Assembly: GCF_005930355.1 (NCBI RefSeq)
Contig: NZ_VDBO01000004.1
Coordinates: 41,923-105,922 of the forward strand
DNA from: Paenibacillus sinopodophylli
GTDB lineage: Bacteria > Bacillota > Bacilli > Paenibacillales > Paenibacillaceae
Reading direction: 5' to 3'
DNA: 64,000 nt
Position numbers and translations under genes: made by a program. This document shows positions 45,139-53,208 of this stretch, piece after piece. The notes under the pieces were generated by a model. The model saw only the letters and a list, made by a program, of their open reading frames with translations, had not been told where the DNA came from and did not search any database. Numbering within the stretch: position 1 is the stretch's first letter; each line of letters begins with the position of its first letter.

Positions 45139-45972
45139 TTAACCTTTTGGAAGTGTGAAAATTATATTCAGAGGATCTCTTCCATCGAAAAGCGCTTGAT
45201 ACAGATTTAAAACTTTTATTGAATGTAAATCTATAGATTCATCATGAATGAGCATACCCAACTCTTCAAATATTGTCCCTTCTCTCTCATCAATGATATT
45301 TTGTTTAATTAACCTTAATGCACTGCCCTTATGACTAAAAGGCCAATCGACATGCGCTCCTTCATAATCAAATACAAAATCTATGGAGCTTACCCTTTGG
45401 TATTTACTAATAAAAGGATGTAGAATAACTAAAAATTGCGTGAAAATATAAGAACGCTCCCTTATCTTTTGTGCGTCATCCACCTCCGCTTGAAGTTCAG
45501 TTAATTCAGAAGGCAGTTCCCCCCATGAATGAAAGTTTATGAAGGTTAACAATGAAACGGCGTATGATTTATCCTGAAACATGGCGATCCGAACAAACAC
45601 ATCCCTACTACTTAAGCCTGAAGCAATCATTCCCCTTAAACATATCGCCGCATTTTTTATCGTGGTAGCGTGTCGTTCCACTAGAAGAATGTAATCATGA
45701 AAAAGCTCGTTTAACATATTGTTCTCTGCATTACCGTAAGTCGCTTCCACAATAGTCTCAATTATCAATGCCTTGCTACACTCTTCGTTTGTTTTTGGTA
45801 ACACTTCTTCCAACAGATGATCGATAAATTCTACGTCATAAATATCCAATAAGGATGAATAATCCTTCAAACCACGTAAAAAGGCCATAAAGGTTTCAAA
45901 CTCCGGCGAGCCTTCATTACTTTGAGTTAAGTATTTAAATATGGAGTTGATTCCTTTTGATTTATCTTCCAT
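45139..45972 (-). CDS. Putative immunity protein, unknown family
   Basis: 277 residues, mostly helical and acidic, no signal peptide. Pieces: FETFMAFLRGLKDYSSLLDI, LLEEVLPKTNEECSKALIIE and LLTFINFHSWGELPSELTEL. I do not recognise a family. It lies 85 bp downstream of the orphan Hint-toxin frame on the same strand, the position an immunity gene takes, and has lower GC than the chromosomal genes around. The role is inferred from position only. Confidence 0.6.
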   Translation of the reverse strand: MEDKSKGINSIFKYLTQSNEGSPEFETFMAFLRGLKDYSSLLDIYDVEFIDHLLEEVLPKTNEECSKALIIETIVEATYGNAENNMLNELFHDYILLVERHATTIKNAAICLRGMIASGLSSRDVFVRIAMFQDKSYAVSLLTFINFHSWGELPSELTELQAEVDDAQKIRERSYIFTQFLVILHPFISKYQRVSSIDFVFDYEGAHVDWPFSHKGSALRLIKQNIIDEREGTIFEELGMLIHDESIDLHSIKVLNLYQALFDGRDPLNIIFTLPKG

Positions 45973-46057
45973 AACGATCTCCTTTTAGCTAATATACTTT
46001 AAATAGAAGGCCATGCACACTTCGCATGACCTCCTCAGATCTAAATAAATTTGTAAC

Positions 46058-46765
46058 TCAATGCCAAATTGCTACATTCCATTGTATACCATTACTTGTT
46101 TGCTTATAGAGTACACGTACTGTATTACTAGCTCCACCGGTTGTACCTACGTAAACAGAATTCCATCCAGCATAATTACCAGAAGAAGCACGATTTTCAA
46201 GAGCATGATCTCCCCTTGCTTGTAAACTTGCAAGTGCAGCCGTATTTCCATTCTTTGCATCGACAATGTCATTCAATATTTGATTAGCTATTTTCTTTTC
46301 ATCTTTAGTCAAGTCGCGTGACTTTGAACTTGCTCCGTCTTTCGCTTTAACAATATCATTCAAAGCAGACCTCGGATTTCCACCACCTTTTTTAATACCC
46401 AATAATTGATTTGGAGAAGGATTTATATCGCAGTTATGTACCCAAATCCCAAGATTAGATACAAAGTACGAATTAAAATCCTCAACCTCAAAATTGTAAA
46501 CAGTTGCTTCTCGTGGCTCTTTTTCAATCTTGTCTATTGCCAGTTTAGTACCGTCACTTGAAACAAGCAAGTCGCCAACTTTCAGTTCTTTAACAAACGT
46601 CCATCCCTTACCATCCAACCAAAACGGATGCTCACCCGTAACCTCGATGATTTCATTCCCGATGTGGACATAGTAGATTTCATCAGCCTGCTTCTGGAAC
46701 AGCCCCACGACTTCCTTGTATGCTACTTCTCCGGTTTCGTCAGATTTAGCGAGAACCTTATTGCT
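46058..46765 (-). pseudogene. Orphan Hint-domain toxin tip A
   Basis: The frame is open from a TGA at 46766-46768. It has no proper start codon with a ribosome site; the first usable codon is GTG 46708. It begins inside a Hint/intein-like pretoxin domain (LAKSDETGEVAYKEVVGLF, VTGEHPFWLDGKGW, VGDLLVSSDGTKLAIDKIE, VYNFEVEDFNSYFVSN) ending in the cleavage motif VHNC. A ~125-residue tip follows (DLTKDEKKIANQILNDIVDA, ALENRASSGNYAGWNSVYVG, and the terminal RVLYKQTSNGIQWNVAIWH). The end resembles the compact RNase folds of RelE/barnase type, but the family is not identified. The start of the Hint domain and the delivery part are absent, so this is a displaced cassette, probably silent unless recombined. 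Confidence 0.75.
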
Positions 46766-46810
46766 TCATAAATTCAGTACGGTTAAGCGTTACTCGTCAG
46801 GAGGATAAGC

Positions 46811-47011
46811 ATAGCAATTCGAGTGAAGTTACGCCAATTGTTAGAGCAGAAAGGAATATCTCAACGGGAACTGGCAAGATTAACAGGGTTACGAGCAAGC
46901 ACAATCAACCATCTTTGTTCTGACAATGTTGACAGGGTTTACTTAGAGACATTGGAACTCGTTTGTAAAACACTCAACGTCAGAATTGAAGAACTGATAG
47001 AAATTGATTGA
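46811..47011 (+). CDS. Small XRE regulator with apparent ATA start
   Basis: A Cro/CI helix-turn-helix protein of 62-66 residues (LRQLLEQKGISQRELARLTG, TINHLCSDN, LETLELVCKTLNVRIEELIE), the short HTH_26 type common on plasmids and integrated elements. AGGAGG at 46799-46804 is 6 nt before an ATA at 46811, giving IAIRVKLRQLL, the usual family N-terminus; the next standard start, GTG 46823, is 18 nt from the ribosome site. Either ATA is used or the start codon has mutated. It stands alone on the plus strand between the toxin modules. Confidence 0.7.
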   Translation: MAIRVKLRQLLEQKGISQRELARLTGLRASTINHLCSDNVDRVYLETLELVCKTLNVRIEELIEID

Positions 47012-47190
47012 GCAAGCATACCGCCCACGGCGACATTAGAATCTCTCCATTCATGTAAAGAGTTATATGCCATCTCACCAATCCCCTCTCCCCCGAAATC
47101 GCAGACCGCCAACGGCGTGTCTGCTGTTTCTTTTTCAAGTGATTCTTAGCTTGATTCTTCTTTATTGAGTATTGTTAATGATTATTATTA

Positions 47191-47369
47191 GTGAGACTCT
47201 CTGACGGTTGGCAACAGACTTTATGTCTGCCTTTCAGACTCTCAGTCTTGCATAACCGACTCTGCGTCAAATCCGTGGACACTTTGTCTACAGCCCCAGT
47301 TTTCTTGTCATCAACAGACTGTATGGCGGTTGTCAGGACAGAGAGTCTGATGAGAGAACAGACTCGTCA
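47191..47369. repeat. Cluster of AGACT / AGTCT motifs
   Basis: AGACT occurs at 47194, 47216, 47236, 47316 and 47360 and its complement at 47244 and 47344, often extended to CAGACTCTC. Seven copies in ~155 bp next to the HTH_36 gene recall iterons or an operator array. The remaining part of the gap (47012-47190) shows nothing recognisable. Confidence 0.45.
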
Positions 47370-47933
47370 TTATTGTCCGTTCTCATCGGGCGGAAATCGC
47401 TTGCCAAACTCGATTCTCAGGAATTGAGCATAGCTGTCCAGTATTTCCTTTTCGGCAAACTTCTCAAATGGCAGTCGTCGTACATTGAGTTTTTGAAGTT
47501 GAGCGATAAATGCCTTGTACTCCTCACTCTTGATGACTTCCTGAACCCACAAAGTCAGTTCCCTTTCATTAACCTGCTTTCGAACACTGCCAATAAACTC
47601 ATGCGTTTTCTCGCTTATCAGCAATAACGGATGGCAGTGAAGATAGTTCGGCAAGTAGTAGGTATTGTTCTTCCCCTGACTGACAAGAATCAGCTTCTTA
47701 TCAGCCAACTCCTTGATGTGGCGTTCTATCGTCTTGGAACTACTCCCGACATTTCGGGCAATCATCTCATGGGTCGGGTAACACTGAGCCTTGTCGCTCA
47801 TATAAGCGATAAGGTCAACCAGTATCAACTTCTCGTACTGGCTTAAGCCGTAACAACGATGGATTTTATGTGGTACTTTGGTAAATCCCTTGTGAAGAGA
47901 CGTGAACTCGCTTTCTTGACTTACCTTGTCCAT
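47370..47933 (-). CDS. HTH_36 winged-helix protein, plasmid/element replication-type
   Basis: 187 residues. The N-terminal half has FTKVPHKIHRCYGLSQYEKL, then LIAYMSDKAQCYPTHEMIAR and GSSSKTIERHIKELADKKL. This is a winged helix of the kind in replication initiators and phage or element replication proteins (PF13730). The C-terminal half is helical and charged. The ATG at 47933 has no good ribosome site but abuts the stop of a 19-codon frame (TAAATG), suggesting coupled translation. It is flanked by AGACT repeats downstream. A remnant replication or control gene of an integrated element is the likeliest reading. Confidence 0.7.
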   Translation of the reverse strand: MDKVSQESEFTSLHKGFTKVPHKIHRCYGLSQYEKLILVDLIAYMSDKAQCYPTHEMIARNVGSSSKTIERHIKELADKKLILVSQGKNNTYYLPNYLHCHPLLLISEKTHEFIGSVRKQVNERELTLWVQEVIKSEEYKAFIAQLQKLNVRRLPFEKFAEKEILDSYAQFLRIEFGKRFPPDENGQ

Positions 47934-47993
47934 TTACTCGTTAGCCGCTTGGCGGTTTTGAATCAAAACGAAATCATTAGTCCTTGTTGTCAT
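47934..47993 (-). CDS. 19-aa leader frame before the HTH_36 gene
   Basis: ATG at 47993 preceded by AGGGA, encoding MTTRTNDFVLIQNRQAANE and ending TAA at 47934-47936, directly next to the ATG of the HTH_36 gene. The tight junction and the poor ribosome site of the downstream gene argue for a coupling leader, but a chance frame of this size cannot be excluded. Confidence 0.4.
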   Translation of the reverse strand: MTTRTNDFVLIQNRQAANE

Positions 47994-48317
47994 ATAAATC
48001 CCTGCCTTCTGCGTATTTGATTACACTGCCACACGGCGGCTATGAAGTCAGGAAGGCGGCTAGCCTTAAACGCATCCTTACCTGTATATGTCAACTACTC
48101 GTCAGCAGATTTCTTTCTTACGATGTAACAATCGCTGTAAAGGCCAGTTCAGTTGCGATCAGAATCAAAATACTTCAAGTTTGCCACCCCTACTATTAAT
48201 TGTCGTGCTATCCATATAAGAAGATGCGACTTCTGACCTTCTCACCCTTTCTATCGGGATAGGGTATTCTACAGTTGCGAGACATATTGAAAAAACGTGA
48301 GAAAACGAAGATAACAA
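47994..48317. other. Gene-free stretch
   Basis: About 320 bp between the HTH_36 leader and the terminator hairpin. I see no gene; an imperfect inverted repeat (CTGCCTTCTGCG with GAAGTCAGGAAGGCGG) lies at ~48003-48055. The promoter of the HTH_36 gene should be here. Confidence 0.4.
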
Positions 48318-48364
48318 AAAACAGGTCAATCATGGTGGTATCTGACCATAATCAACCTGTTTTA
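48316..48364 (-). terminator. Strong terminator after toxin module B
   Basis: Arms AAAACAGGT (48318-48326) and ACCTGTTTT (48355-48363), plus inner ATGGT/ACCAT (48332-48336 with 48345-48349), make a long hairpin. On the minus strand it is followed by six T. The plus strand also has T4, so it may act both ways. It ends the toxin B / CPCC transcript; the ~220 bp between it and the immunity gene (48364-48582) show no gene. Confidence 0.75.
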
Positions 48365-48582
48365 CGTAACGGAATAGTGATATTTAGGTTATAAAATTAA
48401 AGTAATTGATGTGCGTACAACCGAAATGGAGAAATCTTCATACGGGTACTACATTGATTATATGTGTTATTGGTTGAATGATAGGTTCATTCGACACTGG
48501 GTAGCCTCCACCAATAATAATTTAACTAATAGTTGTATTTCCACATGCAAAAGGTTACTTTGAAACATCTGCTAGATAAACA

Positions 48583-49038
48583 TTAACCTTTCCCATCTAG
48601 CCATTTGTTTGTATAGTACTTATTGGAGTTTATGCGAAGTTCATTGCGATAGTCTACTATGCTCCCTTTATTAATAGACCTATAAGAATTTATGTCCGAA
48701 GTTCCATCATCTTCCCACTTGCAATATGGGCAAATATCATAACCTGCTCCTTCAAACGCACCATAAAGTTCTGTTAAAGTTTTAAACCCACAACAAGGAC
48801 AAGAATATAACTCTTCTACCTCACCAATGACTTCTACTTGATATCCAGAAATAGCATGAACTATTTCTGCTAAATAACCATTACTAACACCTTGAAAATC
48901 AACTTCTACCTCATTTTGTTCCTTATTAATGATTGACGTTTCTTCTTCCAAATACTCGGATAAATCTATCTCTTTTCCTATTATGTTACGTACTGATTCA
49001 ATTATTTTAAACGCATTTTCTCTAGTTATATTATTCAT
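48583..49038 (-). CDS. Putative immunity protein with cysteine-rich CPCC domain
   Basis: 151 residues; its ATG overlaps the toxin B stop (ATGA). The N-terminal ~75 residues are acidic and helical (NAFKIIESVRNIIGKEIDL). The C-terminal half holds the CPCC zinc-binding motif (LYSCPCCGFKTLTELYG, YDICPYCKWEDDG), a domain repeatedly found in immunity proteins of polymorphic-toxin loci. Translational coupling to the toxin tip strongly supports a toxin-immunity pair; the exact target fold is unknown. Confidence 0.78.
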   Translation of the reverse strand: MNNITRENAFKIIESVRNIIGKEIDLSEYLEEETSIINKEQNEVEVDFQGVSNGYLAEIVHAISGYQVEVIGEVEELYSCPCCGFKTLTELYGAFEGAGYDICPYCKWEDDGTSDINSYRSINKGSIVDYRNELRINSNKYYTNKWLDGKG

Positions 49039-50154
49039 CTTATTAGCCCCTGTTCTTTTAATGTCTGAATCACCATATCACCAGGACGACCATCCCATTT
49101 ATAAAAAGATTTAATTCTACCTCCTTTCTCTGTTCCAACAAATATAGATTGAGTGGATGGCTCATATCTATATACATATCCATTCGTAGTCGTCTGTACA
49201 ATACTATCAGAATTTCTAGTGCCAAATTCATAAGCCATATCAGAGTATTCTTTAGATGATTTTGCTCCAAACTCCGTACTACCATGTTTGTCAAAATGTG
49301 CTTTTAATTTTCCCTTATTCCATAAATCAGCATTCTTCGCTGTTGGTTGCCACACGGAATTACCCGCACCCTTAACAGCACAATTATGCACCCAAACACC
49401 AAGATTGGACACAAAATAAGAATGGAAATCCACAACCTCAAAATTATAAACCGTTGCATCACGTGGCTCTTCTTCAATCTTATCTATTGCCAGTTTAGTA
49501 CCGTCACTTGAAACAAGCAAATCGCCAACTTTCAGGTCTTTGACGAACGTCCATCCTTTGCTATCGAGCCAAAACGGATGTTCAGCAGTAGCTTCTATAA
49601 CTTCATCACCGACGTGAACCTTATAGATTTCGTCAGCTTGTTTTTGGAACAGCCCACGACCTCTTTATATGCCACTTCTCCGGTTTCGTCAGACTTAGCG
49701 AGAACCTTCTCCCCTACCTCGATTTCCTCGATAGGTTTCTCCCCTTCGTCTGTCATAACCTTAGTACCCGCTGTAAAGCAATTACAAGATATTTTTCCAA
49801 TTTCTTCATCAGTTTGTTTAACTTAGGAGCAAATTTCAATACTGTTGCTAATGCCCCGCCTGGGCCTGGTACTGCAACAGATTGCAAAATGTCTCCCAGT
49901 TTCACACCAAATTTCTTAACTTCAGCATCTGTTGGATTTTTTGTGAAGATGTACTTAATATTATTGAGCACACACTTATATGGCTCAAACGTGGACTTCG
50001 CTACTCTAGATGCGAGTTGCCCTATCGTTATTTTATCATTAATATTCCCTACTGATTTCGCAATTTCAACAGCCAGTTCATCGAATTGACCATAAACAAC
50101 AAAAACAACCGTCCCTATAACCAAGGAAGGCTGCTTTGTCTGATAAAAATATCC
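49035..50154 (-). pseudogene. Polymorphic toxin fragment B: pre-Hint region, Hint domain, toxin tip
   Basis: Three frames together make the 3' part of a large toxin gene. 50154-49797 encodes a pre-Hint segment (YGQFDELAVEIAKSVGNIND, KFGVKLGDILQSVAVPGPGG), open from a TGA with no start. A 1-nt shift near 49790-49797 leads to the complete Hint start CNCFTAGTKVMTDEGEKPIE. A second shift at the CCC of 49653-49655 (module A has four C there) leads to LFQKQADEIYKVHVGDEVIE, AEHPFWLDSKGW and VWVHNC. The tip of ~115 residues (LKAHFDKHGSTEFGAKSSKEY, read in two parts; YRYEPSTQSIFVGT) has an H-x-x-K-H motif as in colicin-D-like RNases, an inference. The immunity gene follows in ATGA overlap. The frame 49520-49035 alone may still be translated. 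Confidence 0.78.
49370..49700 (-). repeat. Direct repeat shared with module A (46430-46760)
   Basis: The Hint-coding DNA of modules A and B is closely similar over ~330 bp, including an identical stretch of ~38 bp (46530-46575 versus 49470-49515 region). The copies are ~2.94 kb apart in the same orientation, so recombination between them would exchange or delete the intervening DNA, including toxin tip B, the CPCC gene and the HTH genes. Confidence 0.8.
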
Positions 50155-50173
50155 TCATACCCATTCTAACAAC

Positions 50174-50908
50174 TCAATAAAATGAATCTCTAACTGCTTT
50201 TATCTTCGCAGGATAATCCGTTATCACGCCCGATACCTTCGCTTGAAACAATGAAATGCCATCCGTTTCACGATTAATCGTATACGGATAAACCCGCAGT
50301 CCCTGCCGGATCGCTTCCTCAATGTCCTCGGCTCCCAACCACTCATAGTGAGGATGCAAGGAATATACCTCTACCCCCGATGATGCGGCCATTAGCGAAT
50401 GGCTTTGGAAGTTTGCCGAATACAATAGGCCGATTCGTAGTTCAGGTGTCCGCTTCTTGAGCTTAACCAATGTTTTATGCTCGAAAGAAGAGACAACTAC
50501 TTGCTCAAGCCGGTCGTATTGAACCACAAGCTCCATTAAACGCTTCTCCAGAAGCTCGCTGTATGGGCATTTCACTTCAATATTAAGAAACGTCTCCGGC
50601 TTCAGAACGGAGAATACTTCTTCTAATAGTGGAAGCTTCTCTGCTTGAAATTTAGAATGAAACCAGCTGCCCGCATCCAGCTTTCTCAATTCTGGAACGG
50701 TCAGATCTTCAATCCTGCCTGTTCCGTTAGTCGTTCGATCTACAGTCGGATCATGGCACACGATGATTTCACCATCGGCTGACAGGTGAATATCAAGTTC
50801 CATCCCTTCGGCACCTTGCTCCTCGGCTAATTGAAAGGCGGCCATTGTGTTTTCCGGCGCTTCTCCAGATGCGCCTCGATGCGCGATAATGATTGTTTTT
50901 TGATTCAT
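50174..50908 (-). CDS. Glycerophosphodiester phosphodiesterase
   Basis: 244 residues, GDPD TIM barrel with all catalytic motifs: His10-Arg11 (IIAHRGASGEAPENT), Glu37 and Asp39 (GMELDIHL), His52-Asp53 (CHDPTVDRTTNGTG). It hydrolyses glycerophosphodiesters to sn-glycerol 3-phosphate and an alcohol in the cytoplasm (no signal peptide). Its ATG overlaps the stop of the preceding GDPD-like gene by 4 bp. It is the last gene of the glpP-ugp-type operon and the only one of three GDPDs with a normal motif 1. Confidence 0.93.
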   Translation of the reverse strand: MNQKTIIIAHRGASGEAPENTMAAFQLAEEQGAEGMELDIHLSADGEIIVCHDPTVDRTTNGTGRIEDLTVPELRKLDAGSWFHSKFQAEKLPLLEEVFSVLKPETFLNIEVKCPYSELLEKRLMELVVQYDRLEQVVVSSFEHKTLVKLKKRTPELRIGLLYSANFQSHSLMAASSGVEVYSLHPHYEWLGAEDIEEAIRQGLRVYPYTINRETDGISLFQAKVSGVITDYPAKIKAVRDSFY

Positions 50909-51708
50909 GCCTGACCTATTCCTTGCATACGCGGCGGATAATGAGTCATAATGCCATCGACGCCGAGCTCAATTAGCTTCTGAACACCTGCCTCTTCATC
51001 CGTTTCACCTACGGACCAAGCGATAATTTCAATCCCTTCCCTATGGCAAGCTTGAACCATATCTTCGGTAATCGCACTTGAATAAGGATGGATTTGCTTG
51101 GCATGAAGCTGCTTTAGATATTCCGCTGGCTTGTATAGCTGATCAACTGTCGTTACAGCTGCAAACGACACATCCGGATATTGCTGGCTTAGCTCATAAA
51201 TATAATGATGGCTGAAGCTTGAAATGCTGCATTGACGCTCCAATCCGTGCTCCATAATCAATTCAGCAATCGCTTCTCCCATGCCTGGATATAAGGCAGC
51301 CGTTCCCTTCATCTCCACGATAATGGAGCAACCTGTTTCCTTTGCCAATGCCAGAAGCTCTTCCAGCTTCGGAATCGACTGAAAGCCTATTGCTTCTGCC
51401 TTTTCCGACTGTCTTGGCTGTGATACAAACAACTGAACAACAGCAGCCGTCTCAGGATTCATATACGAATGGGAAGCATTATATTGACTTAGGTCTTCAT
51501 ATGTGAAGTCCCTTATCTTCCCTGTTCCGTTTGTTGTACGGTCGATATGCTCGTCATGACAGAGGACAATGACATTATCCCTCGTGAAATGGGCATCCAC
51601 CTCAATTCCGTCTGCACCTGCTTCTAGTGCTTTTCGATAAGCCAGCATCGTGTTTTCAGGATAGATTCCGCTATAGCCCATCGCTGCAATATTTTTAGTT
51701 CGAAACAT
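50905..51708 (-). CDS. GDPD-family protein lacking the motif-1 His-Arg
   Basis: 267 residues. The barrel is complete and motif 2 (Glu36, Asp38 in IEVDAHF) and motif 3 (His51-Asp52 in CHDEHIDRTTNGTG) are present. Motif 1 reads NIAAMGYSGIYPENT, so the catalytic His and Arg are Ala9 and Met10. An insertion at ~85-105 (AAVVQLFVSQPRQSEKAEAI) is also seen. Either the substrate is handled by other residues or it is a binding or regulatory paralogue. AGGGAGG precedes the ATG. Located between the binding-protein gene and the normal GDPD. Confidence 0.9.
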   Translation of the reverse strand: MFRTKNIAAMGYSGIYPENTMLAYRKALEAGADGIEVDAHFTRDNVIVLCHDEHIDRTTNGTGKIRDFTYEDLSQYNASHSYMNPETAAVVQLFVSQPRQSEKAEAIGFQSIPKLEELLALAKETGCSIIVEMKGTAALYPGMGEAIAELIMEHGLERQCSISSFSHHYIYELSQQYPDVSFAAVTTVDQLYKPAEYLKQLHAKQIHPYSSAITEDMVQACHREGIEIIAWSVGETDEEAGVQKLIELGVDGIMTHYPPRMQGIGQA

Positions 51709-51726
51709 TGTGAGCCTCCCTATCTC

Positions 51727-53136
51727 TTATTTGCCCATGCTCGTATTATAATCTTTCAGTGATTTGCCAACCTGAGCCGAGAATTTATCTACCGCTTGTT
51801 GTGGTGTCTGAACACCAGCAATGACAGCATCCATATTTTCCTCGAAGCTGAGACGAGCCTCTGGCATTACCCCAAATACAGCACCCTGCGTGTAGAAATT
51901 GTTCGGATAAGCAGATTCCTGCTCTAGTGCAACTTGAATAGCCGGGTTGCTTTCCAGATACGTTTTCACTTCCGCCAGCTCATACGATTTTTTGTTAATC
52001 GCGATATCTCCTGTTTTCAACGTCCATTTCGCCTGTACCTCAGGTGAAGCCATGTACTGCATGAAGTCCCATGAAGCTTTTTTCTTAGCCTCATCTTTAT
52101 GATCGATTAACCAGAATGATGCACCGGCTAGTAAAGAACCGCCTTTTTCGGTTTTCTCAAGCATTGGGAAGTAGCCTACGCCAAGCTCGAAAGCACCGTT
52201 AATCGCTTGTTTCGCGTAATTGTAATAACCAGAAACAAACGGAAGCATTGCAATCTTGCCTGCAGTAAAGGATTGGTAGCCTGAAGATAAGTTTTTGCCA
52301 AAATCAACGACGCTTTCTTTGTCTGTGAATGCTTTCCAGTTCGTGAACACGTTCAGCAATGCCTCATTGGCGTCTGCATCAAGTCCTGTTGCTCTACCAG
52401 AACGACCATTATCGCTGTCTACATAGAACTTGCCTTGTCCAGCAATCAACTGCTCCATAAACCAGCCATACACCGCAATCGTCGCGCCATAGCGAGTAAC
52501 CTTGTCGCCGTCCTTAATCATTAGCTTATCTGCATATTCTGCAAACTCCTTGTATGTGCGAGGAGGCGCATTCGGATCAAGACCAGCCTCTTCAAATGCC
52601 GTTTTGTTGTAGAACAATAGCGCTTGTCCATAGTTGAACGGCATAGACCATAATTTGTTATCAATCGTATAGTAGGACCTAGCCATATCATTTAGTTGAT
52701 TCAAGTCGAAGTTTGATTCCTTAGCGAAGTCCTCAACCGGCAATGCGTAGCCGCTGTCGATCATATAGCGTGTTCCCGCTTCATACATATGCAGCACATC
52801 GGGACCGGAGCCGCTTGCCATAGACGATTTGAACTTCGTCAGTGTTTCATCATAAGTGCCTTGAAACTGACTTGTCACATGAACCTTATCTTGAGAATTG
52901 TTATAGTCAGCAACAATCTCTTCGAGTGACTTGTAAATTTCGCCAGTAAACGAGTTCCAGAAAACTATTTCAGTCGGTTTTCCATCGCTCACCGGTTCAG
53001 CCGTGTCTGTACCTGCATTTGTTTCTGTATTTGAGCCTGTATTGGACTGGTTCGCTACATTCGCGCTATTACCTGAGCAAGCAGCAATCATAAGCAACAA
53101 ACCTACCGTTATTAATAATGCAATTCCTTTTTTCAT
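51727..53136 (-). CDS. ABC transporter solute-binding lipoprotein, UgpB-like
   Basis: 469 residues. Lipoprotein signal peptide with acylated Cys20 (LLLMIAACSG), a Ser/Asn/Thr-rich linker to ~50, then a family 1 extracellular binding domain (EIVFWNSFTGEIYKSLEEIV, GTYDETLTKFKSSMASGSGP, WSMPFNYGQALLFYNKTAFE, FLYxNK-type region and ALEQESAYPNNFYTQGA near the end). Aromatic residues line the pocket as in glycerol-3-phosphate or glycerophosphodiester binders. It is anchored outside the membrane and feeds the two permeases of the same operon. GDPD genes on both sides support a glycerophosphodiester substrate. Confidence 0.88.
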   Translation of the reverse strand: MKKGIALLITVGLLLMIAACSGNSANVANQSNTGSNTETNAGTDTAEPVSDGKPTEIVFWNSFTGEIYKSLEEIVADYNNSQDKVHVTSQFQGTYDETLTKFKSSMASGSGPDVLHMYEAGTRYMIDSGYALPVEDFAKESNFDLNQLNDMARSYYTIDNKLWSMPFNYGQALLFYNKTAFEEAGLDPNAPPRTYKEFAEYADKLMIKDGDKVTRYGATIAVYGWFMEQLIAGQGKFYVDSDNGRSGRATGLDADANEALLNVFTNWKAFTDKESVVDFGKNLSSGYQSFTAGKIAMLPFVSGYYNYAKQAINGAFELGVGYFPMLEKTEKGGSLLAGASFWLIDHKDEAKKKASWDFMQYMASPEVQAKWTLKTGDIAINKKSYELAEVKTYLESNPAIQVALEQESAYPNNFYTQGAVFGVMPEARLSFEENMDAVIAGVQTPQQAVDKFSAQVGKSLKDYNTSMGK

Positions 53137-53208
53137 CTCATTTATGCTCCTGTCTCATGTAGGGGATTATTAATAAGAACGAATCGTTGTCCATTTCCTC
53201 ATTACCTT

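Noticed and set aside
47191..47369. CRISPR-like array from repeated CAGACTCTC motifs
   Set aside because: The repeats are only 5-9 bp, irregularly spaced and in both orientations; no CRISPR repeat-spacer structure and no cas genes.
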